A stretch of 64,000 nt of DNA from Boswellia sacra (GCA_013180625.2 SNVD02000468.1:744001-808000), one strand, 5' to 3'. Shown: positions 26,122 through 37,935, numbered from the stretch's first letter. Notes: generated by a model from the letters alone, not told the origin. A program made the numbers and translations.

Positions 26122-27263
26122 CAGGGTCGGATCGGGTTGGATTTGGTCATATTGGATATCCGACCCGAATACATCGGGTATTTTTTATGGTCACCCGACC
26201 ATGCCCAAGGTAGAGGCTAACATCGATTAAAACCGACCATGATCGTTAGGGCCGGATCGGATTGGGTGAAGTCGGGCTTGACCGTATATTTGACCTTTTT
26301 ACCAAAAACTCAGACACATTAAGTTATTTCTTCTTTTGCCGAAGTGGTCTGTAACATCCTCTCTGTGGCATAACAAATGAAACGATTGAAAGAACATGAT
26401 AAAAAGAAGAGACAGCAAGAAGCATAAGATAGTAAGATACAGTAAGCCAGCGTCCAATTAGCATAAAGAAAAGCAGGTGCTGAGCAAAAACAGTGAGTAT
26501 ATAGCTGCAAAAGATGGCAACAAATGTTTTTAAAATCATATAATGTACATTAAGGTTAAAGCTTAGGATAGAAAAGAGTGGAAGAAATTAAAAATGGGAC
26601 TTCTATAGTTGTTAATAATGGAAAAATCAAACAGTTTTATATTGGATATTTTACCTCTAGGAATTTCAATTCATAAGCTTATGAACATACGCAGAAATCC
26701 TAAACAAACTGTGGTTAAATGGTTGCCTTTCTAATTAAACAACACTTCCTCTCTTCTAGAAAATGCCTGTCAGGAGCAATGAGTAGTGTTCCTATTTCCT
26801 CCCTGAAATAGATGTCAGACGAGAAGCCAATAACTGGCTGATTTTTAGAGAAACTTTAATGTTCAGGAGAGTGAGAGGCCGAGATAGAGGAGTGCCAGTG
26901 CTGCCGCCAAGACCAAGAGAGAGGAGAGTCGGTGCTGTCGCCCACACTGCCGATGCCGCCGCCCGAGACCGAGAGAGAGGAGAGTCAAGGGCAGTGACCG
27001 GGTGAATGAAAAGTAAAAAATAAAAATGAGTTAGGGTTTAGGTTTTTTATGTACTCGAATTTATATAAACCCATATTACTTTTCGGGTCGGTTATTTTCT
27101 ACGGGTCTTAAAATTAGCCGACCTCAGAGCCTCAGACCCGATAACGTCAAGTATTTCCATCCCCCACCCGATACACCCAAGTTTCCTCTTATAAATCGAC
27201 CCAGCCCGATCCAAAGCCCGACAGGTTAGTCAGATCGGTTTGGTTTTTTGGCTACCCATGCTG
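26122..27263. mobile_element. Putative non-autonomous hAT-like element with GGGTCGG subterminal repeats
   Basis: The left end begins CAGGGTCGGATCGGGT and is packed with GGGTCGG/CCGACCC-type words. The right end carries the same words mostly inverted (CGACCCAGCCCGATCC). Subterminal repeats of this kind are typical of plant hAT elements. A GC-rich core at about 26870-26995 contains repeated GAGAGAGGAGAGTC and GCCGCC words. I could not find a matching target duplication, so the boundaries are approximate. Confidence 0.4.
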
Positions 27264-27746
27264 AACTCCCCTACTCACAGTCTTATTTTGGGGAACAACT
27301 TGTCTTCTCAGCTTTTGTTTTCATTATTTATAACGAGAGCAAGGGTAATCTTTAGGGCAAATTAGTAAAGAAGTTAGCTTACCTTTGGGCATTTGTTTTT
27401 TAATTTCATTCAATGGATTATCTTATTATTTTATTTGAACATGGTTGTCATAAGGCTATTTTGATCATGTTACACACCTTTTCTTCTCTTTCCTACTCGT
27501 GTCATTGTTAGAGCCTACTTCATCATTTAAGTTAACGACTAGCATTAGAAAGCAAGGGTACCGCAGGGATGATTTTGTTTTCATTGGACCTCAAGGGAGA
27601 CATTGTAATTAACCCAATAAAATATCAAATTCGAAGATTAAAACAAGTTAATTTTACAAGATAAAATCAAAGATTAAAAAAATCTTACCATAAATGATTT
27701 TTTTTAAAAGATCATGAAAGAAAATATAAGTTATTGTTAGATTTTG

Positions 27747-28045
27747 ATTGACTTACATTTAAAAAAATGGGCCACCATTCATTGAATGATAAAAAAAAAA
27801 AAATCATGTTTCTATCACCATGGAAGCTTTCTTTCATGTTAATCATTTAAATTTTATTGAAAGAACTTACATTTAAAAAAATGGGTCACCATTCATTGAA
27901 TGGTAAAAAATAAAAAAAATTCATGTTTCTATCATCATGGAAGCTTTCTTTCATGTTAATCATTTGAATTTTATTGACAAAACTTACATTTAAAAAAATG
28001 GATCACCATTCATTGAATGATAAAAAAAAATCATGTTTCTATCAC
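27747..28045. repeat. 118-120 bp tandem repeat, about 2.5 copies
   Basis: ACTTACATTTAAAAAAATGG, then CACCATTCATTGAATG, then TCATGTTTCTATCA, then ATGGAAGCTTTCTTTCATG recurs three times, the last copy partial. Copies are about 90-95% alike by eye, with length variation in the A-runs. Confidence 0.85.
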
Positions 28046-29129
28046 AACTTACCTGGGTGTTGATATTGTTCCACCAACTATGACAAGTGAATCCACTAGG
28101 TATTCATTTGGTGCTGTTTTCAATACACAATGATGTTATTATAGTTCGATATCAGTTATGTTTATGACATTCATATTAGTGATGTTATGAAATTGCATAT
28201 CAGTTGCATTTTTCAAAGAATAAGGTGCAGTCTTATATTAGCTAACTTTCAAGTTACTTATTACCATAACAGTGCATGGTTTTATAATTGTTCAAGTTGA
28301 AAATATGATAATAAGTTATTTAACTTTATATTATTATATATCAACAAGTTTATTTCACATAAATGGTATATTTCAACATTAATCTAAATTGTATATTTAA
28401 AAATTATATCCACTCAGTGAGCATATGATGCTCACCTCTTTTTTCCTACTCTTCCCTCTTATTTTCCATATGCTATAGGAGCGTGCAGATAAGTTCTAAG
28501 TGATCTTAAGGTTGTGGCATGTGATATAACGTCATAAGTGTTTTTCTGCCTCTCATGTTCATATGTAAATATTTATCTTTTCTAAGCATGCGGGAAATAC
28601 AATATGTGTAAAACATACTCATGAAGTACTATATGGTTTGACTAGACTCTTATGGAGGGTCGGAGACCTGCCGATGTTGACATTTGAGGTCTTTTTCTCT
28701 TTAATGAGAGGGATATGGAATCCCAATAGTGGTTGTATTTTTATTAAATTTTGGACTTATTTTCTTTTAAAGTTTGATGTAGAGTAGTAAGTTAGAAAAA
28801 TAAAGTAAACTCTAATAGTTTTCTAATAATATAATATTTTTAAACTATTAAAATTTATTTTTATCATAGTTACACAATGGAGTCGCAATGAGGTAATAAA
28901 TAATAAGACTTATTTCGATTATCACTTTCTTAGAAGTGCTCGGGTCATGGGAATACTGGTAATCAGGGCGGATTATATCACCTAACCTCTGAGTGATCTA
29001 CCCCTTCATATGTGCAATCTAGTAACTAATGGATTGAATGTGGACTAAAAATTAACTACATAAAGTTATTTTTAATAATGACATGGTATACACCATTAAT
29101 TAAAACTTTTGTAGCAAATTTATTAGAAG
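28046..29129. other. Repeat-like DNA, possible LTR remnant
   Basis: No gene was recognised. A palindrome with 8-bp arms (GTGAGCAT-ATG-ATGCTCAC, 28417-28435) followed by leader-like text resembles motifs in some plant gypsy LTRs. No ends, primer site or target duplication were found, so this is a weak assignment. Confidence 0.25.
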
Positions 29130-29134
29130 CTCGT

Positions 29135-30579
29135 TGTGAGTAGAAATTCCATCCCATTCCAAGCGCTTGCGATCTCGACACTGCTTTTCTAAGTTCGTTT
29201 GGAGACTTAGAGTCGAGTCACAAAGACGAGACCAAGAGAAATGATGGAGTTGCAAACCGGGTAATTAACCTCGAGAAATTACGAATAACGGCAGCCAATT
29301 CCTTGCTTATGGATCTAGTTACTCATCATTCATTTAGAGCCGAGTTTGGAAAGTTAGGTACCATTCACAGTTCGTTCAAACGAATCCAGCCTCCATTAGG
29401 GTTTACTGAGTTCTAAGTCACTAATGTTATACTATATGGATTCCAAGTTCAATTATGCACACACCACATTTTATCTTTATTACATATCGGGTGAACAATT
29501 TATATACATACATAGAAATATGAGAAGAATTGATTATATTTCCATCAAACATGGGGAAAGTAGGGAAGGGATTACAACAATTGAAACAGTATTATGATAG
29601 ATTAAATATTACCATAATCTAAAGAAATCTTAGATTACCCTTTAAAATCAAGTAAAAGCATAAGCAATGACAAGCAAGATGAAACACAACTAGATTAAAC
29701 ATCATATAATCAACTAAATTAAGCATGGCATCTCTTCACTAATAATGATATTATTAATCACTAAGCATATAATTATCCACTAAATATTGCATAATAAAAT
29801 AATAATTACCCACTACTAGTAAACTAAACATGGCATAATTAACTATCAATTAACTACTCCTAAGCATAATTAACTACTCCTAAACTAAGCATGGTATAAT
29901 TAACTACTTCTAAACTAAGCATGACATAATTAACTACTAGTTAGCTACTCCTAAATTAGGCATGACATAATTAAACTACTCATAAACTAAACATAGTATG
30001 ATTAAACTAAAGAGGCAAGCCTTAGGAAACTCACCGTATTCTGAATTTAATCAAAAGCCAAATCTTCACTATGACGGGTTCTCCAGAATAATCCAAGGAG
30101 CACTGAGGACACTGAGAATACTGAAACCTAATGGCCTAAATTTCCAATGTGGGATTGTAACATAAGGTGTATGCCTTGTAGACTATAGGCGTACGCCTTT
30201 TACGTAAAGATGCACACCTTACCTAAAAGGATTTCTAGAGTGTTCTAAGGCATGAAGCCTAGTCTTATGGAAAGGTGTGCGCCTTCTATTATAAGCGATG
30301 GTGAGCCGTTTACATCCTTTAGGTGTGGAACCCTAATATGGTGAGCTACCTTTAAGGCTAAAGGCGTGCGCCTATAAACCAAAAGGCATGAACCCTAAGA
30401 TAAATGCACCATTCTATTTTTCATAATCCTGACCCTAGATCTAAGCCTATTTGGCTCTTTACACCCTTTTTAGTGTTTCACTGAGCTTCGGTGCCGTTGC
30501 AGAATAAAAAAGACCTCTGATTGATGTCTCTGGTTATTATTACTAACCCTCAAAAACATAAAAATTTATGATGCTTGCA
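29135..30579 (-). repeat. 3' LTR of the Tat element
   Basis: It matches the right LTR along its length. Read on the minus strand it starts TGCAAGCATCATAAATTTT and ends CTACTCACA. Compared with the right LTR it lacks about 150 bp, the segment holding that LTR's TATA box (56644-56651). It contains several AGGCGTGCGCCT-type palindromes, for example at 30362-30373. Confidence 0.88.
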
Positions 30580-30593
30580 ATTTGCCCCCTACT
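30580..30593 (-). promoter_or_regulatory. Polypurine tract of the Tat element
   Basis: The minus strand reads AGTAGGGGGCAAAT immediately before the 3' LTR. This is the expected position and composition for plus-strand priming, and GGGGGCAAA-type tracts are usual in this lineage. Confidence 0.75.
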
Positions 30594-30676
30594 TTGGAAG
30601 AGGATTGTGGAACACAAACATCGATAAAGTATATTGTACCTTGCACTTACCTACTTTGGGTTTTGATGTCTAGATT

Positions 30677-31250
30677 CTCTTGGGTGTTAACGTGAATTTG
30701 CGTTTCTTTGAGAGAGTTGGGGTGAATCTACACTCTCTAAAAGGGGGCCTCAGTGTGAATCTATACTTTCTAAGGGTTTTAGTGTTAAGCAACACTCTTT
30801 AAAGGGGTCTAGGTGCGAATCTGAACTCCAAGGGGTCTTGGTGTGAATCTACGCTCTCTTGGTGTCTTAATATGAATCTGCACTCTATTGAGCTCTTCGT
30901 GCGAATCTCTACTCTCTTGGGTCTCAGTGCGACTTTGCACTCTCTGAGGAGTCTTGGTATGAATCTACACTCTTTTGGGGTCTTAGTGCAAATCTATACT
31001 CACTTGGGGTCTCGGTGTGAATCTGCACTCTCTTGGGGCCTCGGTGTGAATTTGCACTCTCTTGGGGCCTCGGTGTGAATCTGCACTCTCTTGGGGCCTG
31101 GGGCTGGGTGTGAATCTGTAACCTTCAAGGGGTCTTGGTGCAAATCTACACTCTCTTAGTGTCTCACTGAGAATCTACACTCTCTTGGGGTCTTAGTGGG
31201 AATCTGCACTCTCCAAAGGTCTTGTTGTGATTTTGAATTCCAGCGGGGTC
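30677..31250. repeat. 29-bp minisatellite in the Tat 3' untranslated region
   Basis: About 19-20 imperfect units of the form GGGGCCTCGGTGTGAAT then CTGCACTCTCTT. Three nearly identical units at about 31010-31100 define the 29-bp period; outer units are more diverged. It lies between the antisense PMD-like unit and the 3' LTR. Confidence 0.85.
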
Positions 31251-31420
31251 GAAATGCTGCTTTATTCTTTGCCGGGGTTTCTTGATAATTCTATAAAATA
31301 TGGGGTTCATCAGAATTTTAGAAAATTCAAATTTTAAAGAAGTAAGCGTCACTCCATTATGCAGCAGGCATGCGCCTATACGATGGGCGTAGACCTTTTA
31401 CGCCTTTTACGTGCGAACAC

Positions 31421-31658
31421 TATATATTCTTCTTTTTCTTTTCCAGCCATCACTTTTCCTCTCTACTATTTCAGCCTCTTGATTTCTCTCACATTTTCCT
31501 CTGTTTTCTTGTACCTTTACCCTCCAAAAATCATGTTGAACTTTCGATAAACATCACGCTAGATTTAGTGCCCCTCATTGCATCTGATGCTCACCAAAGC
31601 TCCGATTGACGATGATGCAGGCATTTAGCATAATCTGGGCTCTCTTGATTACTCAAGG
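31421..31658 (+). promoter_or_regulatory. Antisense promoter (TATA) and first exon of the PMD-like unit
   Basis: CTATATATT at 31420-31428 is followed by a CT-rich leader. A consensus donor AAGG/GTAAGT sits at 31659, and an acceptor TTTATCAAG ends at 32119, immediately before ATG at 32120. This is an untranslated first exon plus a 460-bp leader intron, transcribed opposite to the retrotransposon genes. It is inferred from sequence only. Confidence 0.5.
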
Positions 31659-32119
31659 GTAAGTTTCTGAGCTTTGGTTCTTTGTTTTTGGGCTGTATTT
31701 TCTTAGAAATAATTTTTATAAAATTTTGCTTTTGAAAAATCGGGCGCCTTGATCAGAGGTGTAGAACAGTTTGATTATAGGCACACGCCTATAATAAAGT
31801 TGCATGCCCATAGTTGTAATAGGTGTAGATATGACCTTGAATATGGGCGCTCGCCCTTGATCAGAGGTGTAGAATAGTTTGTTTGGCAATGGGCGTGCCC
31901 CTTTAGGGTTTGACAAAAAAGGGGTGTACACCTAGGGCTGCTCTATTACAAGCATGCCCTTAGGATTACTCCATAGTTGGCGTTGCTTTTAGGTTTTGCT
32001 TCTTGTATCTGTGCACCTTCAATTGTGGGTATGCGCCTTTTGTCATGACTTTTCTGTATTTTACATTTTTCATCCTCCTTTTGTAACTAACCGTTAATTT
32101 TATTTTTCTCTTTATCAAG

Positions 32120-34223
32120 ATGAGACCAAATACAAGGCAGGGAATTTGTATTCCTACGCCCATTAGTATTATGACAAGACTACCAACCAGGCTATCTTGG
32201 ATCGCATTACAACCATCAACTTTGACTTTTTTGTAAAGGTGTTGCTATCTCAAAGGCAATGTATGGACCATAGGGCCTTGGCAGCCACGGTAGATAGGTG
32301 GATGGACACTACCCCCACCTTCTATTTCACTTTTGAGAAGATGATCACTCCCCTACATATGGCTACTCTAACTAGCATATTTTTTAGCGGGGAGGTAGTC
32401 CCTTTTGATAACTACCTTTGCCACTAAACCCTTGAGGATCAACACACTTGGATCTGAAAGTTACTCTGTCATCTCCTTGCCTTTAACATACCTAGCACTG
32501 TCTGCTATGATTCCCTATCGGAGCATTAGGAGGTTGAAAGGTGCAAACTGACAAGGTGGTGAAACAGTGCATGAGGAGCTTCATCTTTTATCTTTGAACA
32601 CGATGTTGTTTGTGAACACGTTGAACTCAGCTAACTTGTTCCGTCTTCTGCCTCTCTAGGAATTAGACAGGGTCTGCCACTTTAACTGGGGATGCCCCTC
32701 CCTTGCCAAGCTCTACTACTCTCTTGACCTCGGTTGTCACCAAACCAAGGTCATTAGAGGCCTTGCCTTTTGGTGAAGGTAACATTATTCTCCTCTCATC
32801 ACTTACTTATTCTTCTGTTTTTCAATGCTAATAGTTGGTTCTGTTTTGATATATGTAGGCCTATAAGTTTCAGATCCTTCCCGTCTGGAACCTTCCTCCA
32901 CCATTGGGTATCCATAAGTGCTCAGGTAGTCCTATGGGCATAAGAGGAGCGAGGCCACCCATTTGTATAACACATTTTGCAGCCACCTCTACTAGATATC
33001 ATGAAGTAAGGTAAGAAAACTTTGTTAGCGATTTAAACATGTCTATGTAATCGATACTTATCTCACTATATTGGTTGTAGGTGAACCACGAGCTGTGGTC
33101 CCAGGATAATGGTAACAATCGATGGATTTTGGGGATACGTGAGGCTATAGAGCTACAAAGCTTTAGGATCCTGCTGGCCAGTTCCAAGACATGGATATAG
33201 TACGTTACGGAGTGTGTACAAGATTGGATAGATAAACTAGTGCTACGTAGGATTCCTTCTCCACTAGAGATGGCTAACACTCACGTCATAAGAGCTCAAC
33301 TGCTGGGGGTTTGCACTGCTAGGATTGCTCTGGCTGAGATTCCTTTCCAGGAGCCAGATTAGACATACTCACACTGGGCCAAGGATACACTTTTTCTATC
33401 AAGTATAGGTAGATATGACACTCCTCTTTACGACGAGGCTCCTCCGTCTCCTCCTCTTCATCCTATAGCATCCTCCACTGGTAAAGTAAGATGTCGAGAA
33501 AAAGGGCTCGAGTTGCTTCAGCCTCTATATCTGCCTCTGAGGAGACTATTGCTCCTCCTCTTACCATGGTGGTTGGTTATTGTTGTCACACACTGAAGAG
33601 CATAGTAAGTATTGAGATGTCAAACAAGACCTTCAAACACCGTGAGCTCCCCGTCAACCATGACTCAGAGCCCTCTTTGCCCCAGATCACACCACTCAGT
33701 GAGTGCTTCTTTATTCCCTCTAGTTCTCACACTGCACTTGTGCAATTTTCTAATAGACATGTATACTTTGTAAATTCCCTGAGAGGATGTCGAGCATTTA
33801 TGGAGGCTCTATACCACTACTCAGGGGCTCATCTTTAAGCTCTCCCCATAGTATCGGGTAAAAACCTAATCTACCATGTGTGCATACCTTACATATGTAT
33901 GCCTATATGCTTAGTCTAATGATTTCATTTCTCTTTTGGGTCAGGCTGTCATGCAGATTGCAAGTATGTTCCAAAGGGACAACAAAGACTTCCAGAAGCA
34001 GGTGGTCAACTTGGAATAGGTGTTTACGAGTGAGACTGGCCTTTCGATCTATAGAAGCTCTGTCGGTGGTGCTGGGACTTCAGGTGTAGGGCCTTTTAGG
34101 ACTATAGACCCTTCTAGTGGTGTTAGTTCTTCCAAAGTCATAAGCGGCTAAGAGGATGATGATGATGATGAGTGGGTGGACGATGAGGAGGACGAGGATG
34201 CAATAGCCAGCTTCTTTGAATAG
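32120..34223 (+). pseudogene. Plant-mobile-domain-like antisense ORF of the Tat element
   Basis: The translated segment at about 32197-32427 contains a W-x(n)-T-F-F-E-K-M-I-T-P-L-like run (DRWMDTTPTFYFTFEKM, then ITPLHMATLTSIFFSGEV). This matches the start of the plant mobile domain, where W..T.TFHF..GEMT.TL.D...L.GL is usual. Further frames at 33491-33838 and about 33950-34220 look like the C-terminal part. The end is a strongly acidic tail (E-D5-E-W-V-D2-E2 and so on) ending SFFE and a TAG at 34221-34223. Several stops (for example at about 32426 and 34149) and frame changes interrupt it; some gaps may be introns. Family knowledge: such domains occur in transposons and in extra ORFs of Tat elements; their role there is unknown. 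Confidence 0.6.
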
Positions 34224-34654
34224 GCAACTTTGAGGACTTTTCTGGGACCTCTCTTTTTTATATTCTTTTAAGGATATTTTGTGCTTTGTGAAACTTTTGG
34301 TCTTTCATTTTGGTTATCATTTTTATATGGCTCGATAATTTGGAGCCACCCCTCCTTTTTGTATAATTTTGGATGATGACTTTTCTTTTCTCGTTATATG
34401 ATAGGGATTTTCTCTTTATCACCATATCATATTCCATTACACAACGTGCTTGATATTTTCATTATGGAATCACGAAAATAAATGGAATGGATAATACAAC
34501 CTAACTACCCAAAATAATTTACAATTCAGTGCAGTATGAGCACTGCACCTTTTATTCCTTATAGCTATAGATTTACGACCAAACAACAGGCGCGACACCT
34601 ACTTGAACAGTCCCACATCGATTTTAAGACACTTTTGATGGCTCTTCATCTCCC

Positions 34655-34662
34655 TATATAAG
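34655..34662 (+). promoter_or_regulatory. TATA box of the second antisense unit
   Basis: TATATAAG is followed by a pyrimidine-rich stretch (CACCCCCTTCACTCTTCC) and an ATG at 34700-34702, 38 bp downstream. The arrangement matches a plant core promoter with a very short leader. Confidence 0.55.
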
Positions 34663-34699
34663 TATTTCACCCCCTTCACTCTTCCACACACCCCCTACT

Positions 34700-35870
34700 A
34701 TGAGTGAAGTCTCCCTCAAGGTTCTTCAAGCTTGTTTGAAGCCTCTAAAGGATTCTAAATGGCGTCTCTTTGAGTCCAACATTCCTTATAGGCTCAGATT
34801 CCTCTCTTAGGTAAAGCTCAACATCCATCTCTTTAGGGACGATGTTTTTTATTTCAACAAGTAAGAGCTTTACCCCATGTATGAGGAATTCAATGCCATT
34901 TTAGGGATTCCCCATTCCAACACCGAAAATATCATTTTGCCACCACTAATCGATCCCTCTTTCGATGACATGGCTGACTTCTTTCACATTCCTCCCTCTG
35001 TCATGAGTGTCCACACAGTTAGTCACAAAGGGATGCTTCACTTACTGATACCCTGGATCAGAATTGTGGATAGGACTTTTATTTCTTGTCTCCGTATTAC
35101 ATAGTTCTACCTCCTCTCTTAGTTCCTATTGGTATTAAAGATGATTTCAGTGACCTACTCTTGGTAAACATCATCCTTGAGATAAGACCAGGTGCTATTC
35201 TAATGCCTCTAGGATTGGCTGAGACATTGGTAAGTTTGGATTGAGTGAAGTCTAGAGTTAGTCCTAAGTTTTCTAACGGTATTCTTCTTCTTCAGGTGAG
35301 ACATCATCAATTTTTTTTTTACACCCTTCTTGATACTTTGCTCCTTATTTTCTAGATATGGCTTCAAGAGAAACTAGCTATTCTAGCCATTCCTAAGGTT
35401 GACTTGCTTCATTATGGGCCACAGAACTGTCAGGCGAAGAAATTTTAGTAGCCAGAATCTTAGTCCGACTGGCTTCAGATAATACCAGATACCTTGATTC
35501 ATTGATATTATCCTTAGTGGAGACTACAACATATCACCCTTCAAACTTACATGCGTCCCTCTGGCTAGACTTGGCTACAGTTCTTTCTACTTTCCTTCTT
35601 GTCTGTGTTACCAGTTCAACGAGAAGCAGAGGATCGTGACTTCTCCTCCTGAATTTGGACCTGGGAGGCTATTTCATTGTTTTCTCTTTCGTGTCAAGGA
35701 ATCTTGCCCTTGATACACCATTTTAAGGAATCTATGTCTTTCCCATCTGACGATTGGTACAAGGTGTGGGTTGCTTTATAGACCTTTATTGCTGATCTAA
35801 CTCTTCGTGCTAGAGCATGCCGAGAGCACTATAGTGTTTCTACACAAATGAAAAGACCAAAAGGACATTG
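34700..35870 (+). pseudogene. DUF7745-like antisense ORF of the Tat element
   Basis: From the ATG at 34700 the frame reads through KWRLFESNIPYRLRFL, then a stop, VKLNIHLF, a second stop, then LYPMYEEFNAILGIP. This follows the pattern of plant DUF7745 proteins (W..LF...Y..L..LL.V.V...LF... and ...P..EEY..LL). Downstream pieces (WLQEKLAILAIPKVDLLHY at about 35350-35410 and others) appear in shifting frames. Multiple stops and frameshifts make it a pseudogene. The domain call rests on remembered family patterns and needs a profile search. Confidence 0.5.
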
Positions 35871-36452
35871 ATGCATTTTATTTCTACCTGTTAGATTTTT
35901 TTTCCTTTATATAGTAGTCGCATGAATCAATTTCTCAACATATTTATATCCTAAAACATCATCATTTTATTAATCAAGCCACATATGTTTAGAACAATAT
36001 GTTTTTACAGAAATAATTCCTGTCACTAATCAACCTTTACCGGTTTTCTGATTAGTTATTTTCCCTCTCTCCCTTTCTCTCCACTCTCTTCTCTTTTCAT
36101 GCACAGTATTTTTTTTTAGCTTGTCTATGTTGATTGGCTCTACAAACTCATTTCCATCCATAAACGACTACACCACCCATCATTATCTTTTTCACTGGAA
36201 AAAGACCTTCCCAATTTGGCCTGAATTTTCCTTTAGGGTTTGACACGACTGTTTTGGCTATTTAAGTTCCCAATCCCCCTTTTCGAGTCTTTTCTACTTT
36301 ACCCTTTTATTGAAAACCCAAGCTGCCTTTTGTTGATACAACTTCATATGGTACAAAATCCTTAACCTCATTTCGTCTAAAAGTTTTAAATGCTCGAATC
36401 GGTCTTAAACCCACATATCCTTTGGAATTTCTACCTCTGTCGTGACTCTTAA

Positions 36453-37150
36453 CTACAGTCTAACTTCTATGTGCAACACTCCTTCTATTTTATTAACCAT
36501 GGAAAATTGAGTAGCGCTAATTGAGCTTCTTGCGGTGGTCCTATACCCCAAAGGTACAAATGGTAATTTCTTGGCCCAATCTCTATAAATCTGTATTGCC
36601 TTTACAAGGATCTTCTTAATATTCTTATTAGATGCTTCTATTGCACCATTTACTTGCGGGCAATAAAGAGATGACTTACAATGTTCAATCTTGTATCGCT
36701 GAAATAGTTGCCTTGTTTCTACTTGAAATTGTATACTAGTTGCCATATGATATGATACCCCGAATCTACAAACGATGTTCCTTTCAATAAACCTAACCAT
36801 CTATTCTACCCCCAGTTTATTGAAAGATTCAGCTTCTATCCATTTTGAGAAATAATCTATCGCCATAACCATGTAACGGTGCTCATTTGAAGCTAATGGC
36901 CTTATTTCTCTAATGATATCGATCCCCTACGAAGCAAAAGGCCATAATAATGACAAACTCTATAATTCCATCGACAGTTGATGAATCAAATCCCACATAG
37001 ATCTAACACTGGTGATAGGTTTTCATGAATTTTACATAATCAGTTTCCATAGTCAACCAATAAATCATTATCTTATGATCTTTTTAGCCAATGTTGGCCC
37101 ATTCATATAAGACCCACATACACTTGCATAAATTTCTTCCATGATCTGCC
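36453..37150 (-). pseudogene. Tat integrase (broken)
   Basis: The N-terminal part carries a worn HHCC zinc-binding region (YYWLTMETD, then HQCQIY). The core's last catalytic Glu is kept in the segment NGAIEASNKNIKKIL, but the second catalytic Asp is gone: SYHMATS stands where a HHI(I/V)SDNG-type motif is expected. Several stops lie upstream of 36800. Family role: insertion of cDNA into the genome. Confidence 0.75.
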
Positions 37151-37439
37151 TTGCTTCCTCCTAGTCCACACACTTTAACTGTAAAACATTTGCCATTCTT
37201 TTATATATTACCTTTGCTTGACATGTAAACTTTTGGGCTAGCTGTCGTAAGGGTTTTCTATCCTTCTCATCTGCTTCCTTGGGGAAGATCATCTCTTCCA
37301 GGCACCTTTTTAGATCATAGAACCAAGGCTTTTCCTTTATTCCTAATTCCATCACTGATTCTTCTTTGTAGCATGAATAGTATACATGCGTAACCACTAC
37401 TGGTTTCATTGACGTGCTTCCTAAACTTTTCCATACAGA

Positions 37440-37935
37440 GGCTAGACCTGCTAAAGCTTTCAACATTTGATTTTCTTCCCTGGCCATATGTTTGAAAATA
37501 CACATTGTGAACCTTGACACAAACTTCTTGACATGCTCAAGGCATGGCTTAATTTTCTTTTCCTTGATATCCAATTCTTCTTTCTCCTATAAAATGACCA
37601 GTTGTGAATCCTCAATCACCTCAATTTCCTCAATTCCTATTGCCACCACAGTTTCCAATCAAAACACACACGCCTTATACTCCACCAAATTGTTTGTGAC
37701 CTTAAACCCTAACTTATTAACAAATGGTAATATTTCTCTATGGAAGAAACAAGAATAACTCCTACCTCCACTCCATTCTTATTTATGGCTCTGTCAAAGT
37801 ACATCTGCAAACCCATTACTGAGACAGCCCCAAAGTATTCATTGCTAATAACTTTGCCACTATTCTCCCCTTTACCACATTTTCTGGGAAATATTCAATC
37901 TCAAATTTTAATAGTTGAACCAACCACTTGGCTAG
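37440..37935 (-). pseudogene. Archaeal-type second RNase H of the Tat element (broken)
   Basis: Pieces in order are FDRAINKNGVEVGVILVS, TNNLVEYKACVFWLE, IEDSQLVI and FKHMAREENQMLKALAGLA. These are the four blocks of the plant aRNH domain. The catalytic D, E and D of the first three blocks are kept; the fourth block has LKALA where ADALA is usual. A frame change and a stop lie at about 37600. This extra RNase H placed between RH and INT is diagnostic of Tat elements. A linker towards integrase continues to 37161. Confidence 0.75.

Larger units (their letters stand above)
24407..27615. mobile_element. Non-autonomous Mutator-like element
   Basis: It has inverted ends of roughly 100 bp: the left starts AGATTAATTGCAAT and the right, read inward, starts GGGTTAATTACAAT. 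Both share GAGGT(C/T)CAATGAAAA and AGTCGTTAACTTAAA. It is flanked by the perfect 9-bp direct repeat AATAAAATA (24398-24406 and 27616-27624), the size expected for Mutator insertions. No transposase was recognised. The interior holds a hAT MITE, a GGGTCGG-rich segment and leader-like sequence at about 24650-24880. Mobilisation would have needed an enzyme from elsewhere. Confidence 0.8.

Noticed and set aside
26319..26539. Two overlapping minus-strand frames with hydrophobic stretches
   Set aside because: Short, within the hAT-like segment, no start context or domain support.
30677..31250. CRISPR-like array
   Set aside because: Units are contiguous with no unique spacers and the DNA is plant nuclear; it is a minisatellite in a retrotransposon.
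30872..31352. Open frames across the minisatellite
   Set aside because: Repetitive peptides follow the 29-bp period and do not match a known product.
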